From Chrysopilus asiliformis (lineage: Eukaryota > Arthropoda > Insecta > Diptera > Rhagionidae), in NCBI GenBank assembly GCA_964034945.1, contig OZ035963.1:66174682-66238681 (forward strand): a DNA stretch of 64,000 bases. The letters are read 5' to 3'. This document shows, in pieces, positions 22,046 to 35,456 of the stretch; position 1 is the stretch's first letter, and each line of letters begins with the position of its first letter. The position numbers were made by a program, and so were the translations under genes. A model generated the notes under the pieces. The model was not told the origin of the DNA and ran no database searches. It worked only from the letters and a program-made list of their open reading frames with translations.

Positions 22046-25000
22046 ATGCAAAAATCAAGTTGAATCACCAATCTAAACACACTGGTGAAATTTACTTTTC
22101 TGTCCGACGATTAATTTTAAGCATTACAACGGGTAGAGCAAAGCTGTTTATACCCTATTTATAGTTTCACCATATAGGATATAAAAATATACCTTAAGAT
22201 GGTAAAAAACGGGGCAGCATTGCTGATCCATATGTAAATCTTTCAAAATTTTCGCACCATAAGATGCAGGCACAGTATTTGATTTAACAAACAACTTTAT
22301 TGAAAATTATGTGAAATTAGAGCGTAACACATGCATCAGTGCGATCAGTGGCATCGCGACAGGTGAAAATGCAAAAGCGCACGAAAAGTAGGTTTTCACA
22401 GGTAAACCGGCCGCAGCCTCTGTCAAAGCATAGAAATTGAGAAATGATTCTTGTTTACGCATTCAGCTTCCGCGACTTAGAAAGACGGCTTAGAGCGATG
22501 GGGAGGAGTCTTCATCTCCACCTACCCAACTGCCTACCTTGATTCAACGTAGACTAAGTGATATGATTTACTTACCTGCACAGGGAAGCTGCGCTATGCT
22601 GCTTTTCTTCCAATGTACGCGATAATTTTCCATTGTAAAAAATCTGCATCGCATGACGTCGAATTGAGGAAACTCATTTTTATACTGTTCGTGTGAATTA
22701 GAGCTATGTTCATGTCTTACTTTGCATTCATGTTAGCGAAAAAATCCACTTTTCCCTTGGAAGATTCTTTGATGTGATCTGTCTTGTCTAACTCTCAATG
22801 ACTTACGGCGACAGTGCTTCACGATACGCGGGGACAAGTGATGAGAAAACGGGTACAACCCTAGGCAATGCTGCTATTTCAAAGACGAGGGGAGCGAGCG
22901 GACACAATAATGTTGAAAGGGTATAGAAGTTGGACTACCTGACATCTTAGCATAACTTAAGGAACAACTGAATTGCTGGAGCATTTCACAATGCCGCTTC
23001 AATGAAACTGTATTCGATTGTTTTTTTTCTCTTGGTCTGCTTCTTGAGATCTCGACGGTCTTATTTTCAATTTTCCAACATCTTCACCAGATCTTTGATT
23101 TTTTTCTTCTTACTTTGCATATTTTTTCACTTCAGTTCGAGGAACTGGGAACGTTACAGCGTTATTTCACATCGAGAACAATGGTGATGTAAGTCAAGCT
23201 TTTAGCTTCTCATTAAATTATTAGCTCAGCAAAAAAAAATAGCAGCAGCAAATGCTGTATCAGTGAGACACGATCTACACAAATTGAGATTTAAAAAAAA
23301 AATAGAATAGTTTCACTGCAAAAATGGCATTTCGGTATAGTGGATAGAGTAAAGTTTGCCCAACTTGAACCACAATCGTTTTAAGCTTTCAATCGAGAAA
23401 TCGTAAATTAATTTTATGTCATTTTACAGGCAAAATCTGTTACCAATCAGATAAGATTTTCGATATCAGATGGGAGTTTTAAAGCAGTAAAGCTACTTAA
23501 GTTAAAAAGGAGGTGGAAAGTAGTTCAGCATTTGAACAACGATCAACAAAGTACGTAATTTGAAACGCATAATAAAGGTCTTTATATAAGCAATACCTTT
23601 GTCGTTTTTAAATTCTCCAAATGTTTCTAAAATCGATTTGGGAGAATTTTAAACTACATTTTTTTAAAAATATTTGAAAACAATTTTAATATGCAAATAA
23701 ATTATAATTTTTCAGAAATTGTTCCACCCGGGAAAAATTGTGTCCAAGCAGAAATCAATGAAAAATCAAATTAAGATTATCAAAACTATTCAAGCCAGTT
23801 TCTGATTTGGAAGCTAGTTGACCTTTTCCAGAACCAGCTTTACTTCCATTTTCTAATAACTTCAGGCCAATCGATGTTGACGCTTTGGGTGAAATTGTGT
23901 CAAACAGGCAATCGTGAGTATCAGAAACACTATAATTTATAACAAAAAATAAAACATCATGCATAACTTTCGCGAATTATATGGCTACAAGTGCCAAATT
24001 TTTCTGTGCTACATAAATTATAGTTTTGAATTCCCATATAAGATAGGGGTCATACCTATAAAGTGTACATTGAAAAAAAATGTCGCATGATTCCCAGAAT
24101 TATAAGATAAGGAGGATGAGACTAGGGGAAATTTCATAAACAACAAAAAACATATCAGATTGATGAGAACTAAAATAAAGGCCATACAATTACCTTTCAA
24201 ACAAATAAAACTTTATGAAAATCGGTTCATTTGTTTGGGGGTTACAATGAATTTACATTCTATGCCTATAAATTATAGTAATTACAACCAAGTTTATAGG
24301 ACCAAACGGCACAATTTTTAGAGCTATGGTTCTCTGCATGCCTTCCATCGCAAAATGAATTTTTTGTTAGGAAAATCGGCAAATTTGAAATATCAAAGAA
24401 AATTAAAACAAATTTCCGGTGTGTTAAACTGTAAAATTTAAATAAAAAAATATCTTGGATCAAGTGAAATCAATTGCTGTTTGAAAATCGCACTTATGGC
24501 CACCAATCACTCATATTTCTATGACATTAAGTCTGACAGTCTAAAGACGAATTATGAATCAGAACAGAATGCAAGCAAGCAAAGTGGCTGCGGTCGACCT
24601 TCGGATTTCATTTTTGAATGCGAGCAAATTTCTGCTGGAGGTTAAATTGTTTATGAAATATTATGAGAATTTCTTGTACTACAACTTGAGCTTATTATTG
24701 TGCTAATGCCGTTTCTACAAAACAATTCGTTTCCGAAAAAAAAACACAAAATAGATAGCCAAGAATAGATTTTAGATTTCAAAGTGAAATGATGGCGGTT
24801 GTATTTAATATTTTGAGCATAGCTAAGAATACCTACCAACACTGAAGGTCATAAAATTGCCATTTATTATCGCGGAAAAATCATAAAATCTCACACTTTC
24901 AAACTGTACAAGAGTTAATTTCGCTAACGCTCAACTGAAATTTTAGAGTTTAAACTCTAATTGAAATGTCATGGTTCTGCCATTTCAGATTTTTGGGAAT

Positions 25001-26095
25001 TGTTTTGGGCTTGGATTTTTTTTCTTATTTTCTTGATAATTATCTACACTCGTATGTAATTACTTTAATAATTAGCAATGAATAACAGTCTTATATCCAC
25101 AAGAACTATTAGGTGTGATTAAGAATAATCACAAAGAATGGATACCTATATCTCATTAAGTGTTGCTTTTTATGGCTTCTGGTTTCAAAGGTGGCAATTT
25201 TCTTTTAATGGTTGCTAATCGAGGGGATAAGAAAAAAATATGATAACTGTTTAGGTTCCTTTTTTTTTGATATGGTGAGAATTTTTTTCGCGGTTTATTC
25301 AATTTGAGAAATTATTTGAAACTCTTTCGTTATGGTATTCCGTTTTAATCTGAAAAGAAAGCATAAATTTGTAATACGAAATTTCATCAGAATGGTCATC
25401 AGAAGATTTCTAACTGTGTTTGCAATTAGAAATTGAGAAAGTAATATTTTATCCTTTTGCTTTGATTTTATTTCATACTGTGTTCAAAGAAGTCAACACA
25501 TGGGAGTAATTTCTTTATTTTCGCGGTTAATTCTTCTTTTTCGAATGCAAGGCGAATTAGGACGGTCGAATACCTTGTATAATTCCCCGTTCCCTCGCTC
25601 AGAAAGCACGTAAGGGAAAAATAGTAAATTTAACTATCTTATAACGGGACATCGGGGCTATAACTAAATTAGTAAACTTCAATTACAAAATGGCTAATTT
25701 CAATTGCAAAAATTGTCAATTTAACATCAAAATAGTAAATTTTACTACAAACTGGTTAAATTTATTATCAAAACACCCGATTTTGACTATTTTTGTAACT
25801 GAAAACACGAGTGGATGAAGGTGTTATGTAACAAATTTTTCAAATATGATTTATTATCAAATTTTTGAAACTTTAAAATCCTTGTTAAAATTTCTTTCCA
25901 CGTCCGCAAAATTTTAACCCTTTTTTCTTGCAAGAGATACCTTCAGGGTTCCCAAAATCCGGTTCCTGCATTAAAGGGGCCGTGGTTCGTAAAAGGAGAG
26001 ATTGTTTTTAACAGAGATTTTCATAAAATATGGACGCTGATTTTTTCCTTCTTTTTAGCGATTTTTTTCTGTACTAGATTTTATACAGTACTAGG
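22046..26095. other. Long unassigned spacer
   Basis: AT-rich with no supported gene. Near 25600-25800, AAATAGTAAATTTAACTAT and similar segments repeat and resemble 43395-43465, suggesting another low-copy repeat. The segments around 22300-22900 are less AT-rich but not coding by eye. Confidence 0.35.
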
Positions 26096-26343
26096 GGCTG
26101 CGACCCGAACCGTTTTTCGCCGTCCGGCCGCGCATCATGGCGAAAAGGTAACATACAGGGAAAACTGAGTTTGGAGATTACTTTACCCCCTCCCCTTACT
26201 CCCCCCACCTACTTTTTAATGGTCTATGTTGGGGCTGGACCCCGACGAACGATGGACCCCCGACGAACGGTTCAGCCGTTTTTGCGTGAAAGAGGAACAG
26301 ACAGGCAGACAGACACTAACTCATTTTTATATATTAGTATGAT
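26096..26343 (+). repeat. Dispersed repeat family B, partial copy
   Basis: Right part matches the full copies: TTACTTTACCCCCTCCCCTT, TCTATGTTGGGGCTGGACCC, CAGCCGTTTTTGCGTGAAAG, a CAGACAGACA tract, then the family end TCATTTTTATATATTAGTAT followed by GATT. Confidence 0.8.
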
Positions 26344-27935
26344 TGTAGCTCCTAAGGCATGCGATCGCATCAAACTTTTTCAGTGAACTCTCTCTACCAT
26401 TAACTTAATTTTCCATTCACAATTAAAATAATTTAAAAAAAAATTTTACTCTCGAGACCCTTAAATCACTTAAGTATGTTTGCGTGCTTTCCCAGAAGAA
26501 TTACAATAACGAATTTCAATGTAAAAAACCAACTAAGAAATGTAACATTCACTACATTTTTTGTTAATTTCCAAAATTGAGCCAAATTTATTTAATAACT
26601 TATATTTAACTCCGATAGAAAAAAAAGCCTGTCTGTGATATTTCTTCGATTATATTGAAAAATTTGTATCAAACAAAATGACGGATAATTTGTTATACTT
26701 TTAAAAGCTTCAGTTATAGTTTCGTGATATTTGAACTTAATGACCAAACATCACGCAATTTTGTAGACCGTTTGGTTTCAATTGCTGTAACGGATAAATT
26801 GCACACGATTTCAGCAAAAGATAAATTCACCAAAAATTAGTAGCCCGTTTTAAAAAAAAATTTTTTTTTTGTCTTTTTGATATTTTATTTGCAATACACT
26901 CGACTGCGTCCATATCAAACAATGTCCACTAAAATTAAATTGTATGACAAATATACATCATCATCATCGTAATGAAGGTCCAAGGCATTTTTTCTGACCT
27001 CGCGGTATAAGAAAACAATAAAAATAATCAAAAAAAAAAAAGCACAAACACACACTTAGAAAATTGGTCAATTTCTTGAAGATAAAATTTTCATTTTACG
27101 CAATCTGCAACGAAACGAAGACGGAAAACAAAAAAATCAATCCAATGGGCACGAAATTTTAAAAGTACCGCGCTTGTGCACGGGTGTTTGGCTCTGAGCT
27201 AAGGGTCATTGAGGAGGTGCCCAGAGGAAGAAGAGGAGGCCATTCAAGAAGTATCTATGGCCACTTGAAAATTAAAGTTACTCGACGGTATAGGGAAAAA
27301 AAGTTATTTTGCAATGGCTCTTTGTAAAAATCTACAACGAATCAATGGCGGGCAAGTACAAATTACATAAAAAGTCATTTTGCTTGAACCGAAACCTCAT
27401 AAAATCGAAAATGAATGAAAGAAGCATAAATAAATACTTTTGACTTAAGCGTATTGCGTCGAGCGGATAAAATTTTTTTTCTTAAAGAAAAGTTTTTTTC
27501 CTTTAGATATCGAGGTATTGAATCGTTTTATGTATCGCTTAATGGCCGCTCTGCATTTTTGATTGAGCTACCCGATTAGACAATTAAAGCCGTTTTAATC
27601 GCTTGATATGATTCTCAAAAAAATCGTTTTGTGCGAATTTCCTTTGAATCGAGATCAGAGTTACGTAAATTGGTTCAATTATGACCGCCATGTTTCGGTT
27701 ATTGAATTTCATTTAAAAAAAGAGAGGTCGACTTAGGCAACTTTTTTGTCTTGCTAAAAGTAAGTGTGAAAAAATGTTAATTTTAGGAGGTAATAAAATA
27801 TTTTGACAATAAAAAAATGCTAAACAACGGCGGGTGAAAAGTTGGTCTAAAAATCCAAGAAGAATAATATTGGCTCTGAGGAGTTTATTTCAGAAATCCA
27901 CCTCTTTCTGAGCCGGAAGGGCTTTTTTAAGATAT
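26344..27935. other. AT-rich spacer
   Basis: No gene or TIR element recognised. Confidence 0.4.
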
Positions 27936-28453
27936 AATCATACTAATATATAAAAATGAGGTGGTGTCTGTCTGTTTGTCTGTCTGTCTGTTCCTCTTTC
28001 ACGCAAAAACGGCTGATCCGATTGACTTGAAATTTGGCATGAGTGTCTGTGGTAGTTCTGGTTCCAACATCGTTTTTATATATTAGTATGATTATATCTT
28101 AAAAACCTATTAAAAATTATCGCGAGGGGTGGGGGAGTAAGGGGAGGGGGTAAAGTAATCTCGAAACTGAGTTTTCCCTCTATGTTACTCTTTCGCGGGG
28201 AAACTACTGAACCGGTTGGCCTGAAATTTGGCATAGATGTTCGTCGGGGGTCCAGCCCCAACATAGACCCATTAAAAAGTAGCCCGAGAGGTGGGGGAGT
28301 AAGGGGAGGGGGTAAGTGATCTCGAAACTCAGCTCTTCCTCTGTGTTACCCTTTCGCGGGGAAACTACCGAGCCGATTAGTCTGAAGTTTAGCTCCAACA
28401 TAGACCATCAAAAAAAAAATTTGAAAAAACTTAACCCGGCAACGATGGGTATG
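27936..28453 (-). repeat. Dispersed repeat family B, copy (inverted)
   Basis: Begins with the inverted family end AATCATACTAATATATAAAA and finishes with CCCGGCAACGATGGGTATG, the complement of the family start. Internal blocks with CGCGGGGAAACTACTGAACC occur twice. A second TATATTAGTATGATT at about 28077-28091 suggests a rearrangement. Confidence 0.85.
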
Positions 28454-30639
28454 AAAGCTAATCCTACATAAGTTCAAATGGTCTGTAAATTACAATTGAA
28501 AAAGGTCAATTGACAGGAAAATTGCGCAAAAATTCGAGCAGAGAAAAATCTTTTACATTTCTTTCGCTTAAATTGATTAAAAAATTATACCGAAATTATT
28601 TTCTAAAAATTGTTTCAGTTTATACAAACTATAAATTTAAATCGGGTGTAAATATTGGCTAAAACCTCTTCTTAAAAAAAAATAATTATCTAAACTTTCA
28701 TGAAAATTCTTCATCATGAATATTTCCGAAAAATATGCCAAGGAACTTGTAATCAATTTTACAAACATTATTATCTCGAAAATATGTAATTCTCCATTGA
28801 CTGAATGTCAATATTTAGTGACAAAATATCGTCAAGGATCTTAACGCTACTTAAGTTGAAAACATGAAAAAATTAATATTCGCACTTAGCGGTTGCGCAA
28901 GAAAACGGTTCGGTTGCGTATCAGTTACCTTGTCTAGGCCATATTAACGATATCCAATTTTATTAACAAATAAATATTAAGAGTTAACGATATTAACAGA
29001 AAAATTTTTATTCATTTGTCATCCGCAAAAGTTCATGACACCGAAATCATCGATGATTGCTTGGAAATTTCGTGGATGTCATTAAAAAAAACACACACAC
29101 ACACAAAAAAATTGTTCAAATCTCACCGCACAAAATGATAAAAACTCCATCGAAATGCGGTAAGATTAATGCGTTGAAGCTGGTTTGAGTTTATGATTTT
29201 TTTTTAAGAAATTGGGTACATTGAAAAAATTGAGTTATTTCAAATCTCCATAGATCTACAGCTGGTTTTAAATGTTTGCTTGCAAATACTACTGCCTGCC
29301 AGGTCGAAAACACCAAAAAAGCATAATTTTAATGTCTTTTGTTCGGCATGATGAAAATATTTTTGCCATTTCGTGTATTTGAAGTCTGGTGTTTGATGTT
29401 TTAAGTTTTTGTTATGGTGGCATTTGCAAATTATATTCGCCTTGACCATGCCATTAGCCCAAATTGTTCACCACAACAAAAATCAACAAACAGCGAAAAG
29501 CCATCAACGCGAAATGGTAAAACTTTTTCGAAATGTGTATGCAATTCTGTTCATTTGCTCAAAGCTTCGCCAAAAAAAGTCTACTATTTATGAAATAATA
29601 AATAACACGATAATGCTTCAATATTTTGAAGGATTAGAGGTCATAATAGCAAGGTTTCCCGAAGAAAACAACTCTGGTTACCTGCGATACGATTATTTCA
29701 GGTGCGACGACTACCTTGACGCACTCAAAATTAACGCCAGATCCATCATAGCTTCATCCTATTATTTTCTATTCTAAAATAGCCAACAAATATTTGAAAG
29801 TAATGCGAAGGTAATTGACCGAACCATTTCGTTGTCCGATTGTTGCAAAGCCAAAGTTCGTCCAACATCGCAGAAAATTTTTCGATCTTAATTTTTTCTA
29901 CCGGCTTGTCTTTGGGGCTACTGCTTCCTTCCCCTCAGCTGGTTTAATTCAAATCTCGATAAAAGTTTATGCCTCAAAATTGTATGTTTCCGGCAATCTA
30001 CACATCGAAAGAAAAACACCCATTGGGTTTGAAAGGGTTATTGAGGGGGTGTGTGTATGAGGAAACTCTTAGATGGGGTAATTGCACTGAAGCGCAAAAG
30101 TATCTAAAAGAACGTTTAATTATTCACGAAATAAAAAGGTTGGCTACCTGGTCAGCATTTTTCTTTTTGCTTCACAATTTTTAAGTACATGATGATCACT
30201 GAAAGTGTTTGATAATTGGATAAGTTTTAAATGTTTTTTTTTCATGTGGTACATCGTCAAATTACTGCTATAGAAAATTGGTGGTTTTTGTAAGATCACT
30301 TCGGAATTTTTCAATCTGTAGCAGGTTTTGCTAAGAAGTTTAAAAAAAACAACCAATTCAATTAAATTTTATTGATTGAAAAGAAAGAAAAAAAATTGTG
30401 GTCGATTGAATTAGCAATTTTCGGAAGAAACCCCTTTCAAAAATGCTGTAAAATAAAAAAGCAGCATGAAAAATATTTAAAACAAGAAAAAATGCCTCCA
30501 CTGCGAAAAAAACATTCCAGTAATTCTAAAAAAAATCCGATAAAATTGGTTTTTTTCAAGGAATTTATATAACAAATCCCCCAAAAGTTTCATTCAACCA
30601 TTTCAATGTATTGCGGGTTAAGATAACAAGAATACAAAA
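28454..30639. other. AT-rich spacer
   Basis: A short (AC)n at about 29091-29105 is present. A 122-codon frame at 29409-29777 shows no recognisable family and begins at a TTG; I do not support it as a gene. Confidence 0.35.
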
Positions 30640-31455
30640 TGGGCGTTTTTCGGGCATATTTGGTCCTGGAATGTGATGAGTTTCGGTGAAAATCCGTTAA
30701 TTGGAAGTAACCAAATGGCGGCTTTTTAAGCCTACCGTACATGCGAGTTGAGTGGCGGTTAATGTGTTAAGTGGCGGTTAACGTGTTAAATATGTATGAC
30801 AAAAGTTGGAGCCAATGAAATTTTCTAGACGTCTGTCTCTTACTAGAACTTCGTATCTTAAAGAGTTATGAAGATGTAGCGTTATTTAAAAAAAAAAATA
30901 GTTCTTTGCAACTACAGTAGAATCCCGATAATTCGTATATCCCGCTAATTCGTATGAATTTGCTGGTCCCTTGAAAAAAATTCCGATAATTCGTACCCCG
31001 ATAATTCGTATATCCCGCTAATTCGTATGAATTTGCTGGTCCCTTGAAAAAAATTCCGATAATTCGTATATCCCGCTAATTCGTATGAATTTGCTGGTCC
31101 CTTGAAATACGAATTATCGGGATTTTACTGTATCTCAAAAACGGACAGTTTTTTTGTAATTCAATCTATGAGAGGCATTATCCGTTTCTACCTATCTTTT
31201 ACCTGTTATTGAGATATTTTCATTAAAAGATAAAAAATTAGATTTTTGCGAATTGCTTGCAAACTAACGGTTCCTCGTAAAAATATCTAAAGGAAGAATT
31301 TTAAGATATTAAAATTGTCTACATTTTTGCAGTTTACTGTAAATCGATATCTTTTACCGTTATCGAGATATTTCAGATTTTGTAAAATAAAAATTCAAAT
31401 CCATCACGCAGATTTTTTATCAGAAAGTCATGTGCTGTTCCCATCTGATATTTTA
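30640..31455 (+). repeat. Dispersed repeat family A, copy 2, interrupted by a pogo-like element
   Basis: Left part carries TTTGGTCCTGGAATG and GGAAGTAACCAAATGGCGGC. The right part carries TTTTACCTGTTATTGAGATA and GTCATGTGCTGTTCCCATCT. The 216-bp element at 30915-31130 splits it. A 20-bp tandem duplication (AGTGGCGGTTAATGTGTTA type) lies at about 30751-30790. Confidence 0.65.
30915..31130. mobile_element. 216-bp pogo/Tigger-like MITE with internal tandem repeats
   Basis: Ends are CAGTAGAATCCCGATAATTC and its inverted match GAATTATCGGGATTTTACTG, each flanked by TA (30913-30914 and 31131-31132). The interior is a tandem of CCGATAATTCGTAT, CCCGCTAATTCGTATGAATT and TGCTGGTCCCTTGAAAAAAA units. No coding capacity. 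Confidence 0.85.
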
Positions 31456-32750
31456 AATTGTTCTATCAATCTTTTAAAAATAACAGTAACTTATTAAGAG
31501 AATGTATGATTGTAAATCTTTAAATTTGTTATCTAGCTATAAGAAGCTGTAACAAAAACCTTTGATAGAATTATTCGCCGCACCTACATAATCTCGAAAG
31601 GTATATTACATGATGTTTTAAAAGTTTATTTACCTTTCCATGATTTTTCTTCGTTAACATGTCTTTAACAAACAAAAATATCAATAAAAGCATGCAATAG
31701 AATGAAAACTATTGAAAAATCGCTAACTGAACTAGAAACTGTTCTTCTTTGGTGTCGTATTTGTTTATTACCTAACCGATATAAAAATTTATCTATTCTA
31801 AGACGAAAAACCCATTCAAAAATCACCGAAATCAAATTCCACCTCAGATCCTAACTTACAAAAACGAAAATTATTAATGATTAATAACAGGAAACTACCT
31901 GAAATCCGCCGTGACAATGTCCGCAGACTCACATGCGCTCAACCTGTAAAAGGTGACACATTGTAAAAGAAGAATCAAAAGAAACAGACATATGAAGAAA
32001 AAATGTTTCAAAATCCATACCAACTCAGGGAAAAAAAAATTATAAACATGAAAAAACCTCAGCGACTTAGAAATCTTGACAAGAAATACATTTTGAAATA
32101 AAAAATGGACAATCGGCTTTCCGAGGTACATTCAAATCGCCTTGAATACGAATTCCATGAGTGACCGGCATGAGCAGTCGTGAGAATAGATACAATGGCA
32201 GTGATCGGCATATAATAAGACCTACTTGTAATATTTTCTTAAACATCAGTAAAAAATGGGGTTTCTTCCTGTTATTTGAAGTGTATGAAATAGAAATTGA
32301 TTAATCAACAATTGAAATTGATAGTTGAAAGTTTTCGAATGTTGCTACAGAAAAAAATGCGCCAATTTAGTGCAAAATGACGTTTAATTGGCGAAGTTTT
32401 ATAATAATTGACGTCAAATTAAGGAAAACTAAGGTCAAATGTGTCTACACGGAAGGTATTATCAAAAAAGCAAAAAAAAAAATCTTGAATCTTAATAATT
32501 TTGTATTGTTAATTTCATAATTTTTTGTAGATACAACAAAATTTTGCTCACAAAATAAAAATTTATCGCTTGGATTGATTTTATCAATAAGACAATTTCA
32601 TTTGGTTGGTTCTATCAAATTTTATAGATAGTTTGCAATTTTGTTAAATCATTATACCAATTTGTCATATGAATAATTGTGCTTCACGATAAAAATATTT
32701 TATTAAAAAAAATTCACAAGTGGCAAATTTACCTTTTTGTTAATCCGAAA
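31456..32750. other. AT-rich spacer
   Basis: No gene or defined mobile element recognised. Confidence 0.4.
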
Positions 32751-33184
32751 ACTAGCTTGCATTGCATACCCGTCGTTGCCGGGTTAAGTTTTTTCAATTT
32801 TTTTTTATGGTCTATGTTGGAGCTAAACTTCAGGCCAATCGGTTCGGTAGTTTCCCCGCGAAGGGGTAACATAGAGGAAGAGTTAAGTATCGAGATCACT
32901 TTACTCCCTCCCCCACCTCTCGGGCTACTTTTTAATGGGTCTATATTGGGGCTGGACCCCCGACGAACATCTATGCCAAGTTTCAGGCCAATCGGTTCAG
33001 TAGTTTCCCCGCGAAAGAGTAACATAGCGCAAAAACTAAGTTTCGAAATCACCGTATGCCTATGTTGGAACCATAACTACCACAGACACTCATGACAAAT
33101 TTCAAGTCAATCGGTTCAGCCGTTTTTGCATGAAAGACGAACAGACAGACAGACACCAACTCATTTTTATATATTAGTATGATT
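32751..33184 (+). repeat. Dispersed repeat family B, full copy
   Basis: Starts ACTAGCTTGCATTGCATACC, then CGTCGTTGCCGGGTTAAG, and ends TTTTTATATATTAGTATGAT. It contains two diverged tandem modules with GGCCAATCGGTTC(G/A)GTAG then TTTCCCCGCGAA. Chance open frames through these modules (GSVVSPR peptides) are not genes. Confidence 0.9.
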
Positions 33185-34849
33185 AACGCGTATTTTGTCG
33201 ATATGACTACAAAATATATTGAGTGTATTTTATAAAACATCCATTTGTATGTTCTACAGAAACTTCTAAACACACGAACTGATTCAAATTAAATTCTGTA
33301 TAGATACTATTTTATATCGTATAAATGATATGGCATACAAGTTTTTAGGGATCTTCACTTCTGATCCTTTTGTTTTTTGTAATTTTTGAGTGCAGACTTT
33401 TTTTCTTGCAGACTTGCAGAATTGCAGACTTTTTTTCTTGGAATTTTTTAACAATTTGAAATTCTATAATCCCAGTTATTTTAAAAAAACTTATTGCTAC
33501 AAAAATTCTGATCAGATCGTGTCAGGCACACTCCCCCCAAAGGGCAACTAATCGAAAGAAAACTTACCGAAAAGAAAATACGAGTTGTTTGTGTGAGAGA
33601 GAAAGGGGCGGGTGGTTAAATTTTCCCTTTGGTGCGATTTAAGTTCGGTGAGTTGAGATTTCGATTAGTTTTATTTCGAAATTATGTACATTTTGAACAC
33701 GTAATAATAAATCTTCTAATTAATTTTATGTAACATTTATCTTTTCACGTTGTTTAGATACTAAACAGTATTATAGTATTTTCTATTTCTTCATCTAAAA
33801 ACCAATTACATTGATGGTAAAATTCATAAAATCGAAATACAGGAAATAATTTCACGATTTCAGACCAAAATGAAACACCATTCTTAATCGATAGATACAT
33901 AGATATCCTCCCGATGGTGTAGAGTAAATTCCGTATTTAGATAAATTTCATCCAATGCCTTTAATTTCATACTTGTATGATTAGATTTTTCAATATTTCA
34001 ACATTATTTGTAGTGCGAACGGAGGTTTATTTATTGCATAGCATTGAGTATTTTATCTATGCGCCGTTTGGTTGTAAGTAAGGCACTTATTATCCATAGC
34101 GTGAAATGATGGTAATGAGAACCGGCTTTTTACGTTTTCCACAATAAAAATATAATTATAATAACTGGTCAATGATCATCCTGTTTCTAAAAAGACGTCT
34201 ATCTGAAACAACACGAATCCAATATGATATATCTATCTATTAGATATACTGAACGTTGTGCGTATAATCGATGTATGAATTATCTATGGAAAGTCTTCAA
34301 CTCTATAATTCGTTGTGGATACTTTCATATAGCCGATCTAAGACGTTCAGTTAGTTGCGGAGATCATGAGATGCTGCTGCTGGTCGGCAACTGTTCCTCT
34401 TAATCTCAAAAACTTATTGCACTGGAAAAATAAACTGGAAACGCACAGCAAAAAAATACGACAGCCAACAAAATGGAGTTTTAACGTTTTTTTTTGCGTT
34501 CAGTATCTTCCTATTTTTTCAATTAATCCATTGAGCCATGAAAGCCATTTCTCTTGAGGAGACCATTTTCGTACTTGCCGGGGTAATTCCCAATTCTCTA
34601 CTCCATTTATGGCAGCATTTTCTACTATGGCCTATGATCATTGAACCCTTTTGTTTCAATAGTTAGATATTTTAAGATTGGTGTATTTACCGATTCATTT
34701 GAAAGGATGTGTGAAATTCTGTACATTCAAATTTCCAATAAGACTAAAATCGTAATCCGTAACTATCAGAATGGAAAAATATCTTAAACATGTCTCAAAA
34801 GTATTAAAAATCGCAAAAATTTATACTAAACACTATATAAAAAATATTT
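33185..34849. other. AT-rich spacer
   Basis: No supported gene. A local CTTGCAGACTT duplication lies near 33405-33440. Confidence 0.4.
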
Positions 34850-35225
34850 GATGTGAACAGCACATGACTTTCTTATACAAAATCTGTTAGTTTGCAAGCA
34901 ATTCGCAAAAATCTTTTTTTTTACATTTTTATAAAATATCTCAATAACGGTAAAAGGTAGCGGATAACAGTAAAGGACAAAATTCCTACAAATATTATTC
35001 TCTTCAATTCATTTCATACAATGAACCACCAAAAACCCTTTAGTTTTCGAGAGAATCGCACAAAACCGATTTTTTTGAAATCCCGGTATATCTCAATAAC
35101 GACTTGATACGCTCTTCTAGTAAGAGACTAGTAAAATCTAGGAAATTTTATTGTCTCCAACATTTCGTACATCAGACTACTAAAAAACGCCTGGTTTCAG
35201 AACAAACAGTAAAAAACGAAATTGT
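34850..35225 (-). repeat. Dispersed repeat family A, copy 3 (inverted)
   Basis: Contains GAACAGCACATGACTTTC, AAAATATCTCAATAACGG and CATCAGACTACTAAAAAACG, the inverse of segments in copies at 30640 and 50095. Confidence 0.6.
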
Positions 35226-35269
35226 TCGTTCAATCGAACTTTCGCGGTTCGATATTTTAGGATTATATA

Positions 35270-35456
35270 GGTTTTACCTCGTTAATGCTATTTAGATAAA
35301 AAAAATGTTATCTTAAAACACAAGACGTTTCGGACATTCCTGTGATGTCCAGGGTTTCTATCTGCAAGCGACCATGGACCTCACAGAAATGTCCAAAACG
35401 TTTTGCGTTTTGAGGTAAATTTCTTTTTATCTAAATAATATTAACGCGGTAAAACC
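35270..35456. mobile_element. 187-bp hairpin MITE inside or next to family A
   Basis: Ends GGTTTTACCTCGTTAATGCT and, inverted, GGTTTTACCGCGTTAATATT pair with one mismatch over the first 17 bp. The pairing continues inward (ATTTAGATAAAAA against TTTTTATCTAAAT; GACATTCCTGTGA against TCACAGAAATGTC). Target duplication is unclear. Confidence 0.75.

Noticed and set aside
21763..22080. Two minus-strand frames encoding Ser-Val-Cys-Gln-Ser repeats
   Set aside because: They are translations of the GACAGACT microsatellite, whose 8-bp unit leaves frames open; no gene context.
29409..29777. 122-codon plus-strand frame
   Set aside because: Begins at TTG, AT-rich composition, no motif, no splice context and no family resemblance.
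32679..33095. 138-codon frame with GSVVSPRRGN and GSVVSPRKSN peptides
   Set aside because: It is read-through of family B repeat modules; similar peptides arise at 28.1 kb and 52.0 kb for the same reason.
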